Source: Acidobacteriota bacterium (GTDB taxonomy: Bacteria > Acidobacteriota > Terriglobia > Terriglobales > Acidobacteriaceae). From it: DNA of 35,939 bases. How positions within the stretch are numbered: the first letter of the stretch is position 1; each line of letters opens with the position of its first letter. The position numbers and the translations under genes are program-made. Below are positions 27,491 through 35,740 of this stretch, piece after piece. The notes beneath the pieces were generated by a model. It saw nothing but the letters and a program-made list of their open reading frames with translations, did no database searches and was not told where the DNA came from. The stretch covers positions 1 to 35,939 of the forward strand of contig JAJYZE010000001.1 in assembly GCA_021800195.1 (NCBI GenBank). Reading direction: 5' to 3'.

Positions 27491-28105
27491 CATTAGAAAT
27501 GTCCCTTGGTTTTGCCCATTAGAAGTGTCCCCTTTGTGGTTGATGTTTTAGAAGCTCACCTGTGGGGTGTGCATGTGCTGATATGCCCGCTTCCAGGGAT
27601 GGGTTGGTGCTGGTGTCCTGTGTCCGGCCCTAGTGGCGGACACAGGACACGGCGTGAGCTGGCGGGCCGGTCGGTGGTCGATCTACTGGAAGGCCAGCTT
27701 GCGCCCGCGACACAGACAGACCGTCGTCCGCAGCCGGATGTTCGGCCGCCAGCGTCGCCCCGAAGTCCCCATACCGCTCCTCCACACCCTTCAACACAGC
27801 CGAGCGAAACTCCGCACTATGGCCACGGTTCGACACCCGCCCGCACAGCCCATGCTGCAACCCTGCAACGCCGCCTGCGCGATATCGCTTCCACAATCCC
27901 TTGCCCTGACGGTAACTCAACTCCAATAGCTCACACGCCTGCTTCAAACTCAAGCTCCCCGATACCACGCGCCCAAATGCCTCCCCGGGCCACTACTCCA
28001 TATCACTCATCCGCGCCCGTCCCAATCCGCGCCTCCTTCTCTCCTAAGACACTCTCAGAGGGGACTCTTCTATAGTGGGCTCACAAGGGGACACTTCTAA
28101 TGGGC
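27491..28105 (-). mobile_element. Decayed insertion sequence with multiple terminal repeats
   Basis: GCCCATTAGAAGTGTCCCCTT (27514-27534) is matched by its perfect inverse AAGGGGACACTTCTAATGGGC at 28085-28105, a 21 bp terminal inverted repeat around 592 bp. Each end has a second, diverged copy in the same orientation: CATTAGAAATGTCCCTT at 27491 and GAGGGGACTCTTCTATAGTGGGC at 28058. This repeated-end layout resembles transposase-binding sites of several IS families. The interior encodes a broken transposase N-terminus on the - strand. The element is far too short for a full copy and is likely an internally deleted derivative. No target-site duplication was recognised. Confidence 0.8.
27630..28010 (-). 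pseudogene. Transposase N-terminal fragment, ISNCY-like, with in-frame stop
   Basis: Reading from ATG 28010 gives MSDME, a TAG stop (27995-27993), then an uninterrupted frame: RVVSGSLSLKQACELLELSY, RQGKGLWKRYRAGGVAGLQH, GLCGRVSNRGHSAEF, LAAEHPAADDGLSVSR. This is the helix-turn-helix start of a transposase type annotated as ISNCY in acidobacteria. After SVSR the frame runs into unrelated sequence and the DDE catalytic region is missing, so the gene is dead through both a nonsense change and a deletion. Family name is from memory of similar proteins. Confidence 0.78.
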
Positions 28106-28111
28106 TTCAAC

Positions 28112-28136
28112 ACGTCACCACAGCAGGAGGTGACGT
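28112..28136. repeat. Hairpin between the ISNCY-like end and the IS256 fragment
   Basis: ACGTCACC (28112-28119) and GGTGACGT (28129-28136) form an 8 bp perfect stem with a 9 nt loop. It touches the stop codon of the IS256 fragment on the - strand. No T-tract follows; it may be part of the IS256 end or a remnant. Confidence 0.45.
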
Positions 28137-28438
28137 CAAGCGGCAATTGTAAAAGCGCGGAGGGTGGGGTTTTTCCAATCCAGGTTGAATCTGTGGAAGA
28201 TGGAGTAGATGATACGGTCTACGGACTGGACGCTGACGAAACAGACCATAGGTCGGGTACGGCGGCGGACCTCTACAACGCAGCGTTCGATTGTGTTGGT
28301 GGTGCGTAGCTTGCGCCAGAGGTGTTTTGGGAAAGCGAAGAAGGCCAGCAGTTCGGGCAGGTCGCGCTCCAGTTGCCGAACCACGACGCCATAGTGGGTG
28401 CGCCAGCGGCGGCAGAAGGCCCGCGCGGCCAGAGGCCT
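28136..28438 (-). pseudogene. IS256-family transposase, C-terminal fragment
   Basis: The - strand frame reads AFCRRWRTHYGVVVRQLERD, LPELLAFFAFPKHLWRKLRT, TNTIERCVVEVRRRTRPMVC, then VQSVDRIIYSIFHRFNLDW and a stop at 28136. This matches the last ~100 residues of IS256-type mutator transposases, including the conserved TTNxIER block that carries the last catalytic Glu. The N-terminal ~300 residues with both catalytic Asp are gone. The upstream edge is joined directly to an IS3 orfA piece, near 28438. Confidence 0.85.
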
Positions 28439-28439
28439 T

Positions 28440-28610
28440 TGACCCGAACTCGCGCTGCTCGCGCCCCCAGCAGTGCAATACCTTGGGGTTGATCACGCAG
28501 GCCCGCGCCGCTTCGGCCAGTGACGCCCCCGAATCCAGACGGCGTACCGCCGCCGCCTTAAACTCCCGCGTGATCTTCCGTCGATTCAATCCCGTGACAC
28601 AGTTCTCCAC
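28440..28610 (-). pseudogene. IS3-family OrfA transposase, N-terminal fragment
   Basis: MENCVTGLNRRKITREFKAA, AVRRLDSGASLAEAARACVI and NPKVLHCWGREQREFG form the helix-turn-helix of an IS3 OrfA. The reading continues into the IS256 fragment in another frame, producing a chimeric open frame down to 28107 that is not a real protein. OrfA is normally ~90-100 residues, followed by OrfB; both are cut here. The element's end lies at 28637-28661. Confidence 0.8.
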
Positions 28611-28636
28611 TCGCTGAGAAATATGTTTTATTCGCC

Positions 28637-28661
28637 TGTCTCAATTTTGGGGTCCACTTCA
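28637..28661 (-). repeat. Terminal end of the IS3-type relic
   Basis: On the - strand the sequence reads TGAAGTGGACCCCAAAATTG and on to AGACA, typical of IS3-family inverted-repeat ends, 27 nt before the OrfA fragment's start. Directly beyond it lies an interrupted istB reading frame, so this base marks the insertion point. The partner end is missing. Confidence 0.7.
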
Positions 28662-28792
28662 ACTCATGAGCGGCAAGTTGTTTTTGGAAGCGCCGCAGGT
28701 ACTTCTCGTCCCGCGCCTCGATCAACTCGCCAACCGGTGCGGCGGCGGTGATAAGGCCTTGACAGTCGCTTCCGCACAGCCGTACAAACGGT
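28662..28792 (-). pseudogene. IS21-family IstB helper ATPase, internal fragment
   Basis: The - strand frame reads GSDCQGLITAAAPVGELIEA, RDEKYLRRFQKQLAAHE and stops being IstB exactly at the IS3-type end (28661). This corresponds to the stretch between Walker A and Walker B of IstB (compare the family pattern TTAAALVxELxEARDExxLxRxQKQLAxY). Walker A, Walker B and the rest are absent. The 3' part was presumably separated or removed when the IS3 element inserted. Confidence 0.68.
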
Positions 28793-28870
28793 TATCCCGA
28801 GTGCGGAATCAGCAACCCGGAGCGCACCGAGCAGCAGACCTATCTAGGGCAATCAAAGGACACGTTGAAC

Positions 28871-30220
28871 ATGCTGGATCGTCGGAATTTTCTCAAAGCA
28901 GCCAGCCTCGCCACGGCTGAAACTCTGGTGGGGAGCAACCTGCACGCATTAACGCAACCGCAGGATGCAACCTCTAGACCCATCGCAGCCAACGACCACA
29001 TTCAATTTGCACTCATCGGCGCTGGAATCCGTGGGCAGGCCATCACCCAGGTCGCCTTGCAGATCCCCGGAGCCAAGCTCGTCGCCGTCTCAGATACCTA
29101 CCAGGGAAGACGCGACCACAGCAAAGAGCTGTGGGGAAACGATATCTTCACCACTGTGGATTACAAAGAGATCCTAACGCGGAAAGATATTGATGCGGTA
29201 GTCATTGCCACTCCTGACCACTGGCACAAGCAAGTTGCCGTGGACGCCATGCATGCGGGCAAGGATGTCTACTGTGAAAAGCCCATGATCCATCGCTACT
29301 CGGACGGCCCGGAGATGATTGCAGCAGCGCGCGCCACCAATTGCATCCTTCAAATCGGCAGCCAGAGAGTCAGCAACGTCGCCTACATCAAAGCCAAAGA
29401 GCTGCTCGCCGCCGGCGCCATCGGCAAGCTCAACATGGTCACGGCCTGGTGGGACCGCAACTCCGCTCTTGGCGCCTGGGACTATTCCGTCCCCCTGGAT
29501 GCTTCCCCGCAAACCTGTGACTGGCCGCAGTTTTTAGGCACTGCGCCGCAGATCCCCTTCAGCGCAGAGCAGTTCTTCCAATGGCGCAAATGGAAAGCCT
29601 ACGGATCGGGCGTTGCAGGCGATTTGTTTGTGCATCTCTTCAGTGGCACGCATTTCGTAGCCGGAGTCCATGGGCCAACCCGCGCCATGGCTACCGGCGG
29701 ACTCCGCTTCTGGAAAGATGGCCGCAACGTTCCGGATGTCATGGTGGCCTTGTACGACTATCCCGAAGCTTTCAACCTCAATCTGCGCGTCAATTTCGTC
29801 AACGGCGGTTCTGAAAGCGAAGGCCTCATCTTCACCGGCGACGAAGGAACCATGGCAATCTACGGAAACAGCGTCACCCTTAACAGCACGCCACTTCAAA
29901 AGGAGCCCGGCTACACCGTGGAGACCTTCACCTTCGCCATGCAGAAGCAGTTCATTCAGAAGTACCGTGAAATGTATCCGGTCCGGCATCCTATGGGCGC
30001 GCCGCCCATGCGCTCAGAGGTCTACGCGGCGGCCCGCGACTATGACGATGTCTACAGCCATTTCTACAACTTCTTTCACTCCGTCCGCACCCGTCAGCCC
30101 GTGGTAGAAGACGCTGTCTTCGGCTATCGCGCCGCCGGAGCAGCTCTGCTCAGCAATCTCAGCTACTACAGCGGCAAGGTCCAGCATTGGAATCCGGAGA
30201 CCATGCAACTGGAGGCGTAA
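28871..30220 (+). CDS. Tat-exported Gfo/Idh/MocA-family oxidoreductase
   Basis: 449 residues from ATG 28871, preceded by AAAGGA. The twin-arginine signal DRRNFLKAASLATA is in the first 16 residues. A Rossmann NAD(P) site (FALIGAGIRGQA) lies near residue 50 and VIATPDHWHKQVAVDAMHAG with CEKP near residue 120-140, standard for the family; the C-terminal alpha/beta domain follows. Export by Tat in a folded, cofactor-loaded state is usual for acidobacterial and planctomycete members. Some Tat-exported relatives are GH109-like glycosidases that use NAD in catalysis; whether this one is a dehydrogenase or glycosidase cannot be decided by eye. The FG-GAP gene follows 52 bp later. Confidence 0.9.
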   Translation: MLDRRNFLKAASLATAETLVGSNLHALTQPQDATSRPIAANDHIQFALIGAGIRGQAITQVALQIPGAKLVAVSDTYQGRRDHSKELWGNDIFTTVDYKEILTRKDIDAVVIATPDHWHKQVAVDAMHAGKDVYCEKPMIHRYSDGPEMIAAARATNCILQIGSQRVSNVAYIKAKELLAAGAIGKLNMVTAWWDRNSALGAWDYSVPLDASPQTCDWPQFLGTAPQIPFSAEQFFQWRKWKAYGSGVAGDLFVHLFSGTHFVAGVHGPTRAMATGGLRFWKDGRNVPDVMVALYDYPEAFNLNLRVNFVNGGSESEGLIFTGDEGTMAIYGNSVTLNSTPLQKEPGYTVETFTFAMQKQFIQKYREMYPVRHPMGAPPMRSEVYAAARDYDDVYSHFYNFFHSVRTRQPVVEDAVFGYRAAGAALLSNLSYYSGKVQHWNPETMQLEA

Positions 30221-30272
30221 TTCGCTCACCAGACTGCAATACGAAGATCAACAAGAGGATAAGGAGAATGCG

Positions 30273-31640
30273 ATGAAACACCTTGCAGCTTCCATCAGAC
30301 TCAGTCTCCTCGCCATTGCGTTCGGCGGCGCAGCTCCTGTTCATGCGCAAAGAGTAGAGACGCCGCGCTTGACCACTCCCGGCAACGGTCCGTATGGCGT
30401 TCCCCAGGCCACCTTTCTGGTCCATCGCCTGGGCACAGATCACGCCGAAGGCATCACCACCCTGGATATGAACGGGGATGGATACCTGGACCTGCTCAGC
30501 GGAGCCTACTGGTACCAGAACCCTGGGCCCAACGGCGGTGTATGGAAACGGCATCAGTATCGCACCGTCGGCATTCACAATGAATTTGTCTCCGACTCCG
30601 GCGAATGGACCGTCGACGTCAATCACGATGGAGCTCCTGACGTCGTTACCTACGGATGGATCTCCAATGGCATCTGGTGGTATGAAAATCCAAAGAAGCC
30701 CAATGTCATGTGGAAACGCCATTTCATCTGCAACAGTTACGATACGGAAGGCGGATGGATGGGCGACCTGAACGGAGACGGCAAGCCGGATCTGGTGGTG
30801 TCGCACTACAACCACTCTGGCATCATCTGGGTAGATTTCTCCGGACCCCAGCCGGTCTGCCATCGCGTCGGGCTGGACACCAGCCACGACCAGGGCGTCT
30901 CCAATCCAGATGGAATCGTTCATACAGTCTCTCCGGAAAGCCGGGCGCAGGATGGCCACGGGATCGGCATCGCCGATATCAATGGAGACGGCAAGCCGGA
31001 CATCCTCACTCCCTACGGATGGTTTGAAAATATTGACGCCAATCACGACGAGTGGAAGTGGCATCCTGATTGGAACCTCGGCGATGCTGGATTTCCCATC
31101 ATCGGCTATGACGTCAATAACGACGGCAAGATGGACATCATCTATGGTCAAGGCCACAGTTACGGGCTCTTCTGGCTGGAGCAGCAAGGTAGCGGATCCA
31201 ATCGGCATTGGATTCGCCATACCATTGACGAGTCTTTCTCACAAAGCCACGCTCTGGCGATGGCAGACGTTGACGGCGATGGTCAACTGGAGCTGATCAC
31301 CGGCAAGCGCTACCGTGGTCACTCCGGCAACGACCCTGGATCCCACGATCCGTTAGTCGTCTACTACTACAAGATCAATCGCAAAACGGCCAGGTTCACC
31401 CGTTATGCCATCTCGGTCAACGGCACGGCAGGAGTAGGAACGCAGATCATCACTGCAGACTTCGATAAGGATGGCGACCTGGATATCGCAACCGCGGGCA
31501 AGTCCGGCGTGCATTACTTTGAGAATCTGATGATCAATCACGTCCCCAAAGCTGAGCGCGAGAAAGAACTCATCCTCAACCAGAACTGGCCTTTCCCCGG
31601 CGAAGGCGCAGAAGTTCCCCAAGAAGACGGACCCAAATAA
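30273..31640 (+). CDS. Secreted FG-GAP/VCBS repeat beta-propeller protein
   Basis: 455 residues. AAGGAG lies 6 nt before ATG 30273. The signal peptide is LSLLAIAFGGAAPVHAQ. At least seven repeats carry calcium-binding DxNxDGxxD loops: DMNGDGYLD, DVNHDGAPD, DLNGDGKPD, DINGDGKPD, DVNNDGKMD, DVDGDGQLE and DFDKDGDLD, each followed by a strand with WYENP-like or GLFWLEQ-like aromatic motif. This fits one seven-bladed propeller. Such proteins bind ligands or glycans and are often encoded with sugar-degrading enzymes. The 52 bp spacing suggests co-transcription with the Gfo/Idh/MocA gene. No catalytic domain is attached. Confidence 0.9.
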   Translation: MKHLAASIRLSLLAIAFGGAAPVHAQRVETPRLTTPGNGPYGVPQATFLVHRLGTDHAEGITTLDMNGDGYLDLLSGAYWYQNPGPNGGVWKRHQYRTVGIHNEFVSDSGEWTVDVNHDGAPDVVTYGWISNGIWWYENPKKPNVMWKRHFICNSYDTEGGWMGDLNGDGKPDLVVSHYNHSGIIWVDFSGPQPVCHRVGLDTSHDQGVSNPDGIVHTVSPESRAQDGHGIGIADINGDGKPDILTPYGWFENIDANHDEWKWHPDWNLGDAGFPIIGYDVNNDGKMDIIYGQGHSYGLFWLEQQGSGSNRHWIRHTIDESFSQSHALAMADVDGDGQLELITGKRYRGHSGNDPGSHDPLVVYYYKINRKTARFTRYAISVNGTAGVGTQIITADFDKDGDLDIATAGKSGVHYFENLMINHVPKAEREKELILNQNWPFPGEGAEVPQEDGPK

Positions 31641-31689
31641 CAACCCCAGCCCGCGGCCTCAAGCCGCATGCGGGCGCGCGACGCTTCAC

Positions 31690-31924
31690 TCACAACGGGC
31701 GGGTCCGACAGGTTGAAACACTGCTACACGAAGTACGTCCGCAGCACGATCGAGAGACCCACCGGCTGACGACCGCGGCCTGCCTTCGCATAGTGCGGAC
31801 GAACCAGGGCTTCCAGCGCAGACCACGGGACAATGCGCTCCATATCATCAAGAAGCAACTCGCGCCGACTCTTCCGGCCGTACTTCTCAAACGCAGACTG
31901 ACTCGCCAAGCTCTGCTGCTTCAT
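31690..31924 (-). pseudogene. IS5-family transposase, N-terminal fragment with in-frame stop
   Basis: From ATG 31924: MKQQSLASQSAFEKYGRKSR, RELLLDDMERIVPWSALEAL, VRPHYAKAGRGRQPVGLSIV and LRTYFV, then TAG, then QCFNLSDPPV in the same frame. This is the start of an IS5 transposase, whose members continue ...YFLQQWFNLSD. Similarity ends near 31690, so the DDE domain is lost. Sequence GGGAACCTCTGCACAAGTTC ending near 31993 on the - strand looks like the element's terminal end. The rest of 31641-32164 shows only GCGGC/GCCGC hairpin sequence near 31655 and no further gene. Confidence 0.85.
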
Positions 31925-32164
31925 CGCCCCTCACCTCACAGCTGTGAGATTAATCAATCACAGCAAGGTCGCAGAACTTGTGCAGAGGTTCCCTAAGGAA
32001 GATCGACGGCCAAGTCCACCGGCGCCGTCGGAGCGGGCATCCTCTGTGCGAGGCTGCTCCGCGAGAGCAGGATCGAAGCGGAGAGCCAGAGTGAGGACCG
32101 CAGGAGCTTACGTCTCTTCACCGAAGCTGTTCAAGCAGAGGCGCTCTTCAGGATTCGTCGGTAG

Positions 32165-33688
32165 TTAAGCATAGTAGGGCCAATAGGAGATCTGTGGACG
32201 TGGCTCTCCGGCCTGGACCATGCGCTCAATGAGCCGCTCGCGAAGCTGAGCGGTGATCTCCGGCATGGACCGATCTCCGACATAGTGCAGCAGCTCTTTG
32301 GTGGGGCTTCTCTGGTCAAGGCGGCCGGCCAGGTTGAGCAATTGATAGGGGTCGGCACGGTTGTTATAAAGCTGAAAGTCGCGATAGTGGAGGCTGCCCT
32401 GATCCTTTGCTGGACGAGCGTCGGGGGCCAGAGCCACATAAGTCCATTCGGGCGTTCGCAAGGCGCGGGCGGTTTCTGATTCACTGATCTGGACGAGGAC
32501 ATCATTGGGCCAGTCCTCGCGGGCTTGCTCGTCATGTAAGAGGGGGAGGAAGCTCTTGCCCTGCATGGAGGAGGGAATGGGCACACCGACGGCATCCAGA
32601 ATGGTTGGGGTGAGATCGATCATGCTGACGAGTTCGGGAATGAGTTGACGATTGTTGAAGCCGGGGCCCTGGATCATCAAGGGAACGTGGATGGAGCTTT
32701 CATGCGGGCTGCGCTTGTACTCCTGGTTGCGCGTACGGAAGTGGCAGGAATGGTCGCTGGTGAAGATGACAATGGTGTTGTCCTCAAGATTCTGTTCTTT
32801 CAGCGTCTTCATGATGCGCCCGAAGGATTCATCGATGGCTTTGACGTCGCCGTAGTATTTATCCAGCTCGTAGGGCCAGTCCCCCGGGAAGAAGCGCAGA
32901 TCTGGCGGGACATAGGGATTGCGGAATTGTTCGGCATAGCCGTGGGGCGGCGCGAATCCGTATTCATCGCCGCCCCAGGGGCCGTTCTGTTGATGGGGTT
33001 CCAACTGGGCGATGACGAGCAGGAATGGGTCATCGTGCTTCTGCCGGAGGAAGGATTCTGCCTTTTCCGTCAAGAATTCAATGCGATGAGTGTCTTTGCC
33101 GTAAGGCACGGGGTTGCCGTCGTTATCCCAGAAGTGGCTGTCGTAGGGTAGGGTGCTGATCTCCGGGGCATTCGCCGCCAGCCAGTAGCCGGTAAATCCG
33201 CCGCGGTATTGTGGTGGAACGGCACCGGCTCCAACCGGGTTATTGGGCGCGAGATGCCATTTGCCGATGTAATTGGCGGAGTATCCAGCCTTGGTAAGCG
33301 CGGTGGCGATGGTATCGGCGTTGGGGTGGAGGCCTGGACCGTTTTTCCATACTCCGGTAGTGGTGGCGTATTGGCCGGTCATGAGGCAGGAGCGGGAGGG
33401 GGAGCACAGTGGCTGATTGGTGATGAAGTTTTGAAAAACTGTGCCACGGCGATACATGGCATCGAGGTTGGGGGTGCAGTCGGTAGGGTTCTGGCCGGCC
33501 GCGCAGACGAAGTCGTAGCGGAACTGGTCGGAGTGAAACAGAACGATGTTCGGTTTTTTTGCAGGCTTGTCGGAGGGCTGTTGTGCGTCTTGTGCCAATG
33601 CCCGGTCATTGGCACTGCTGGCGAGTGCGAGGCCGGTTGCTCCCGCTCCAAGTTGATGGATGAAGTTTCTCCGTGTGACGGGGTTCAT
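32165..33688 (-). CDS. Tat-exported sulfatase
   Basis: 507 residues from ATG 33688; GGAGG lies 8 nt upstream. The N-terminus has a twin-arginine signal (TRRNFIHQLGAGATGLALA). KPNIVLFHSDQFRYD starts the alkaline phosphatase-like fold. LCSPSRSCLMTGQ near residue 95 is the C-x-P-S-R motif, whose Cys is converted to formylglycine by FGE or anSME. IGKWHLAP, TIVIFTSDHSCHF and the metal Asp/His follow the family order. Substrate (galactan, mucin-like, or aryl sulfate) is unknown. A TATAGT -10-like box lies at 33720-33725, ~30 nt before the start codon, without a good -35. A Tat GH27 gene lies upstream across an 819 bp gap. Confidence 0.92.
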   Translation of the reverse strand: MNPVTRRNFIHQLGAGATGLALASSANDRALAQDAQQPSDKPAKKPNIVLFHSDQFRYDFVCAAGQNPTDCTPNLDAMYRRGTVFQNFITNQPLCSPSRSCLMTGQYATTTGVWKNGPGLHPNADTIATALTKAGYSANYIGKWHLAPNNPVGAGAVPPQYRGGFTGYWLAANAPEISTLPYDSHFWDNDGNPVPYGKDTHRIEFLTEKAESFLRQKHDDPFLLVIAQLEPHQQNGPWGGDEYGFAPPHGYAEQFRNPYVPPDLRFFPGDWPYELDKYYGDVKAIDESFGRIMKTLKEQNLEDNTIVIFTSDHSCHFRTRNQEYKRSPHESSIHVPLMIQGPGFNNRQLIPELVSMIDLTPTILDAVGVPIPSSMQGKSFLPLLHDEQAREDWPNDVLVQISESETARALRTPEWTYVALAPDARPAKDQGSLHYRDFQLYNNRADPYQLLNLAGRLDQRSPTKELLHYVGDRSMPEITAQLRERLIERMVQAGEPRPQISYWPYYA

Positions 33689-34507
33689 GGCAAAGCCTCC
33701 GAATGCTTTCGTCAGATGTACTATATACCTATTGGACGAACGGTCGCGAAGCTCCCAGACCTTTCAGAGATATGGATTCCGTGAGCCCCATCGAGGTTCC
33801 GGCGTTCCATAGAATCCTTCCTGTTTCGGTGAGGTTGGGCACGAGAGCGATGCGTGCATCGCTAAAGCCATTTTGAGGGGACCATCGCTGCTGCTTGCCT
33901 TACCCGGCGTCCGTGCCAATTGCGGACAGAGGATGGTTCGGGCCGCCACTCAAAAGCCGGAAGCTGAGATGATCGTCGCTGAGGAGCCGCACCCGTGGGT
34001 TAGAGTTGGCTCCTTCCATGAGAATAAAATTTTCCGGAAGGGAAATCCTTGGCGTTGATGTTCGCCGCGCTACGGATGATGGCTGCAGGCGAGAGTCGTG
34101 TGATTGCCAAGGCGTCCCTGACTCGGAGACCGGCTTGGACATCCCCTAGGACCGGACGTCTCCTATGTTTGTCAACGAGTTGCCGGCCGGTGACCGCATT
34201 CCCAGGGCGGGTTGCCTCTGCTGTTGTTGCAAGGCGAGCCGGCAGGCTCCCGTCGAAACCGCGAGAATACTGGGTTAAGTCCATGTCTAGATTTCCCAGA
34301 GATGGAGCAATCGTGAAAACCGGGCCGCTTTCGACGACTTGCGTGGACGTGCGCGAGTGGCCGAAAGCAGCCGTGATCACGGGATCGGCTTGAGTTTTCC
34401 TTTGGAAGAAGACTGAACCGGCTTCCACGGAACGGATGCACAAATCGCTTTTTGCGGGATCATCGTCTCTCAGTCTGCCCCTCAATCTTTTCCTGAGTGC
34501 TGCCTGC
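33689..34507. other. 819 bp between the sulfatase and GH27 genes, no gene recognised
   Basis: Several open frames cross this stretch on both strands, one of them up to 244 codons on the - strand overlapping the GH27 gene. None has a signal peptide, a ribosome site or a known motif, and the overlap with a solid gene argues against the long one. Base composition is similar to the neighbours. It could be decayed coding DNA separating two members of one sugar cluster. The sulfatase promoter probably lies at its left end. Confidence 0.4.
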
Positions 34508-35740
34508 TTAGGTTTTTGACAGACGCAACAGAACGACGCCCCAGGATGGCACCCAGGCAGAATGGGAATCTCGAATGATTCCAATTTCCTGGTGAGTCCA
34601 TAGATCGCGCGCCTTGGCCGGCCCGGTCCATCCCAGATCAGTGAGTTCAAACCGGATAGGGGTGTTCCAGGTGAGGCGGTTGAAGAGCCCCACGGCCAAG
34701 TCACCGCCCGAGAGTGGTTTCGCCCAAAGTTCAACAGGACCTTTCTGCCAGACGCGGTCGCCCTGTTTGCCCAGCGGATCCTGGTTGACGGCGATCACCT
34801 CGCGGTTCATAAGAATCCTTCTGGTTGGCTCGGTCATTTTGGTGAGGTCGGTGCTGGCGAGCAAGGGAGCAGCGAGAATCGCCCAAAGGCTCATCTGGGT
34901 CATCTCACCGTTGGGCGACATGCCGCCGTTGCCGACCTGAAGCATGTCTGGATCGTTCCAGCGGCCGGGGCCGGCGTACTTTGATAGTCCGGCCTGAGAG
35001 AAGCCGACTTCGGCCATGGTAATGTAGTCGGGCCGGATGTCGTGCGAGGTCCGCCAAAGATTGCCGCCAACTTCCGCGCCCCACTCCCAAACGTAGTCGA
35101 TTCCGTACTGGCAAAGGCTATAGACGATGGGACGGCCAGTTTTCAGCAGTGCCCGGTGCATCCTGGCATAGGCCTGCTTCATGAGTTCAAACTGTTTCGC
35201 CGGATCGTTCGGGGCATCGTGAAGCATGATCTTGCGGAAAGTGCACAGGTCGTACTTCAGGAAGTCGACTCCCCAGGAGGCAAACGTCTCGGCATCCTGC
35301 TCTTCATGGCCATAGCTGGCAGGGTCGCCGCCACAGGTGAACGGGCCGGGGCCCGAATACATCCCGAACTTTAATCCTCTTGCGTGGATATAGTCGGACA
35401 GACCTTTGATATCCGGGAATCTCTCGTTCGGTTGGAGAACGCCATTGGCGTCGCGCTTGCCCTGCCAGCTTCCATCAATGTTGACGTAGTTGTAGCCGGC
35501 ATCGCGCATTCCGCTGGACACCATGACATCCGCGGCTGCCCGCACATCCTCCTGAGTGACGTTGCGGCGGAAGCAGTACCAGCTGTTCCAACCCATGGGA
35601 GGTGTGGGCGCCAGAGCGGCAGGCTTTGGCGTATCATTCTCGGCGCTCAAGGCCGGTGGCGTGAGCGATGCCACGGTCATGCCGAGCGCGGTGGCGCCGG
35701 TGCCTTTCAGGAAAGATCTGCGATTCCATCTATTGCCCAA
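34508..35740 (-). CDS. Tat-exported GH27 alpha-galactosidase
   Basis: 410 residues from TTG 35740, chosen because AAGGGAG lies 7 nt upstream and no in-frame ATG precedes the twin-arginine signal NRRSFLKGTGATALGM. The mature enzyme begins LAPTPPMGWNSWYCF, the GH27/GH36-D start. The nucleophile Asp is in VDFLKYDLC near residue 163 and the acid/base Asp in PGRWNDPDMLQVGNGG near 261. WGVVLLRLSKT closes the C-terminal beta-sandwich. It releases terminal alpha-galactose from galactosides (or alpha-N-acetylgalactosamine in some members). The folded, Tat-borne export matches the sulfatase and Gfo/Idh/MocA proteins nearby. Confidence 0.94.
   Translation of the reverse strand: MGNRWNRRSFLKGTGATALGMTVASLTPPALSAENDTPKPAALAPTPPMGWNSWYCFRRNVTQEDVRAAADVMVSSGMRDAGYNYVNIDGSWQGKRDANGVLQPNERFPDIKGLSDYIHARGLKFGMYSGPGPFTCGGDPASYGHEEQDAETFASWGVDFLKYDLCTFRKIMLHDAPNDPAKQFELMKQAYARMHRALLKTGRPIVYSLCQYGIDYVWEWGAEVGGNLWRTSHDIRPDYITMAEVGFSQAGLSKYAGPGRWNDPDMLQVGNGGMSPNGEMTQMSLWAILAAPLLASTDLTKMTEPTRRILMNREVIAVNQDPLGKQGDRVWQKGPVELWAKPLSGGDLAVGLFNRLTWNTPIRFELTDLGWTGPAKARDLWTHQEIGIIRDSHSAWVPSWGVVLLRLSKT

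Noticed and set aside
28107-28610. Single 167-codon transposase ORF
   Set aside because: It joins an IS3 OrfA start to an out-of-frame reading of an IS256 end; two relics, not one gene.
34000-34734. 244-codon - strand ORF overlapping the GH27 gene
   Set aside because: About 230 bp overlap a certain gene on the same strand in another frame; no motif or ribosome site.
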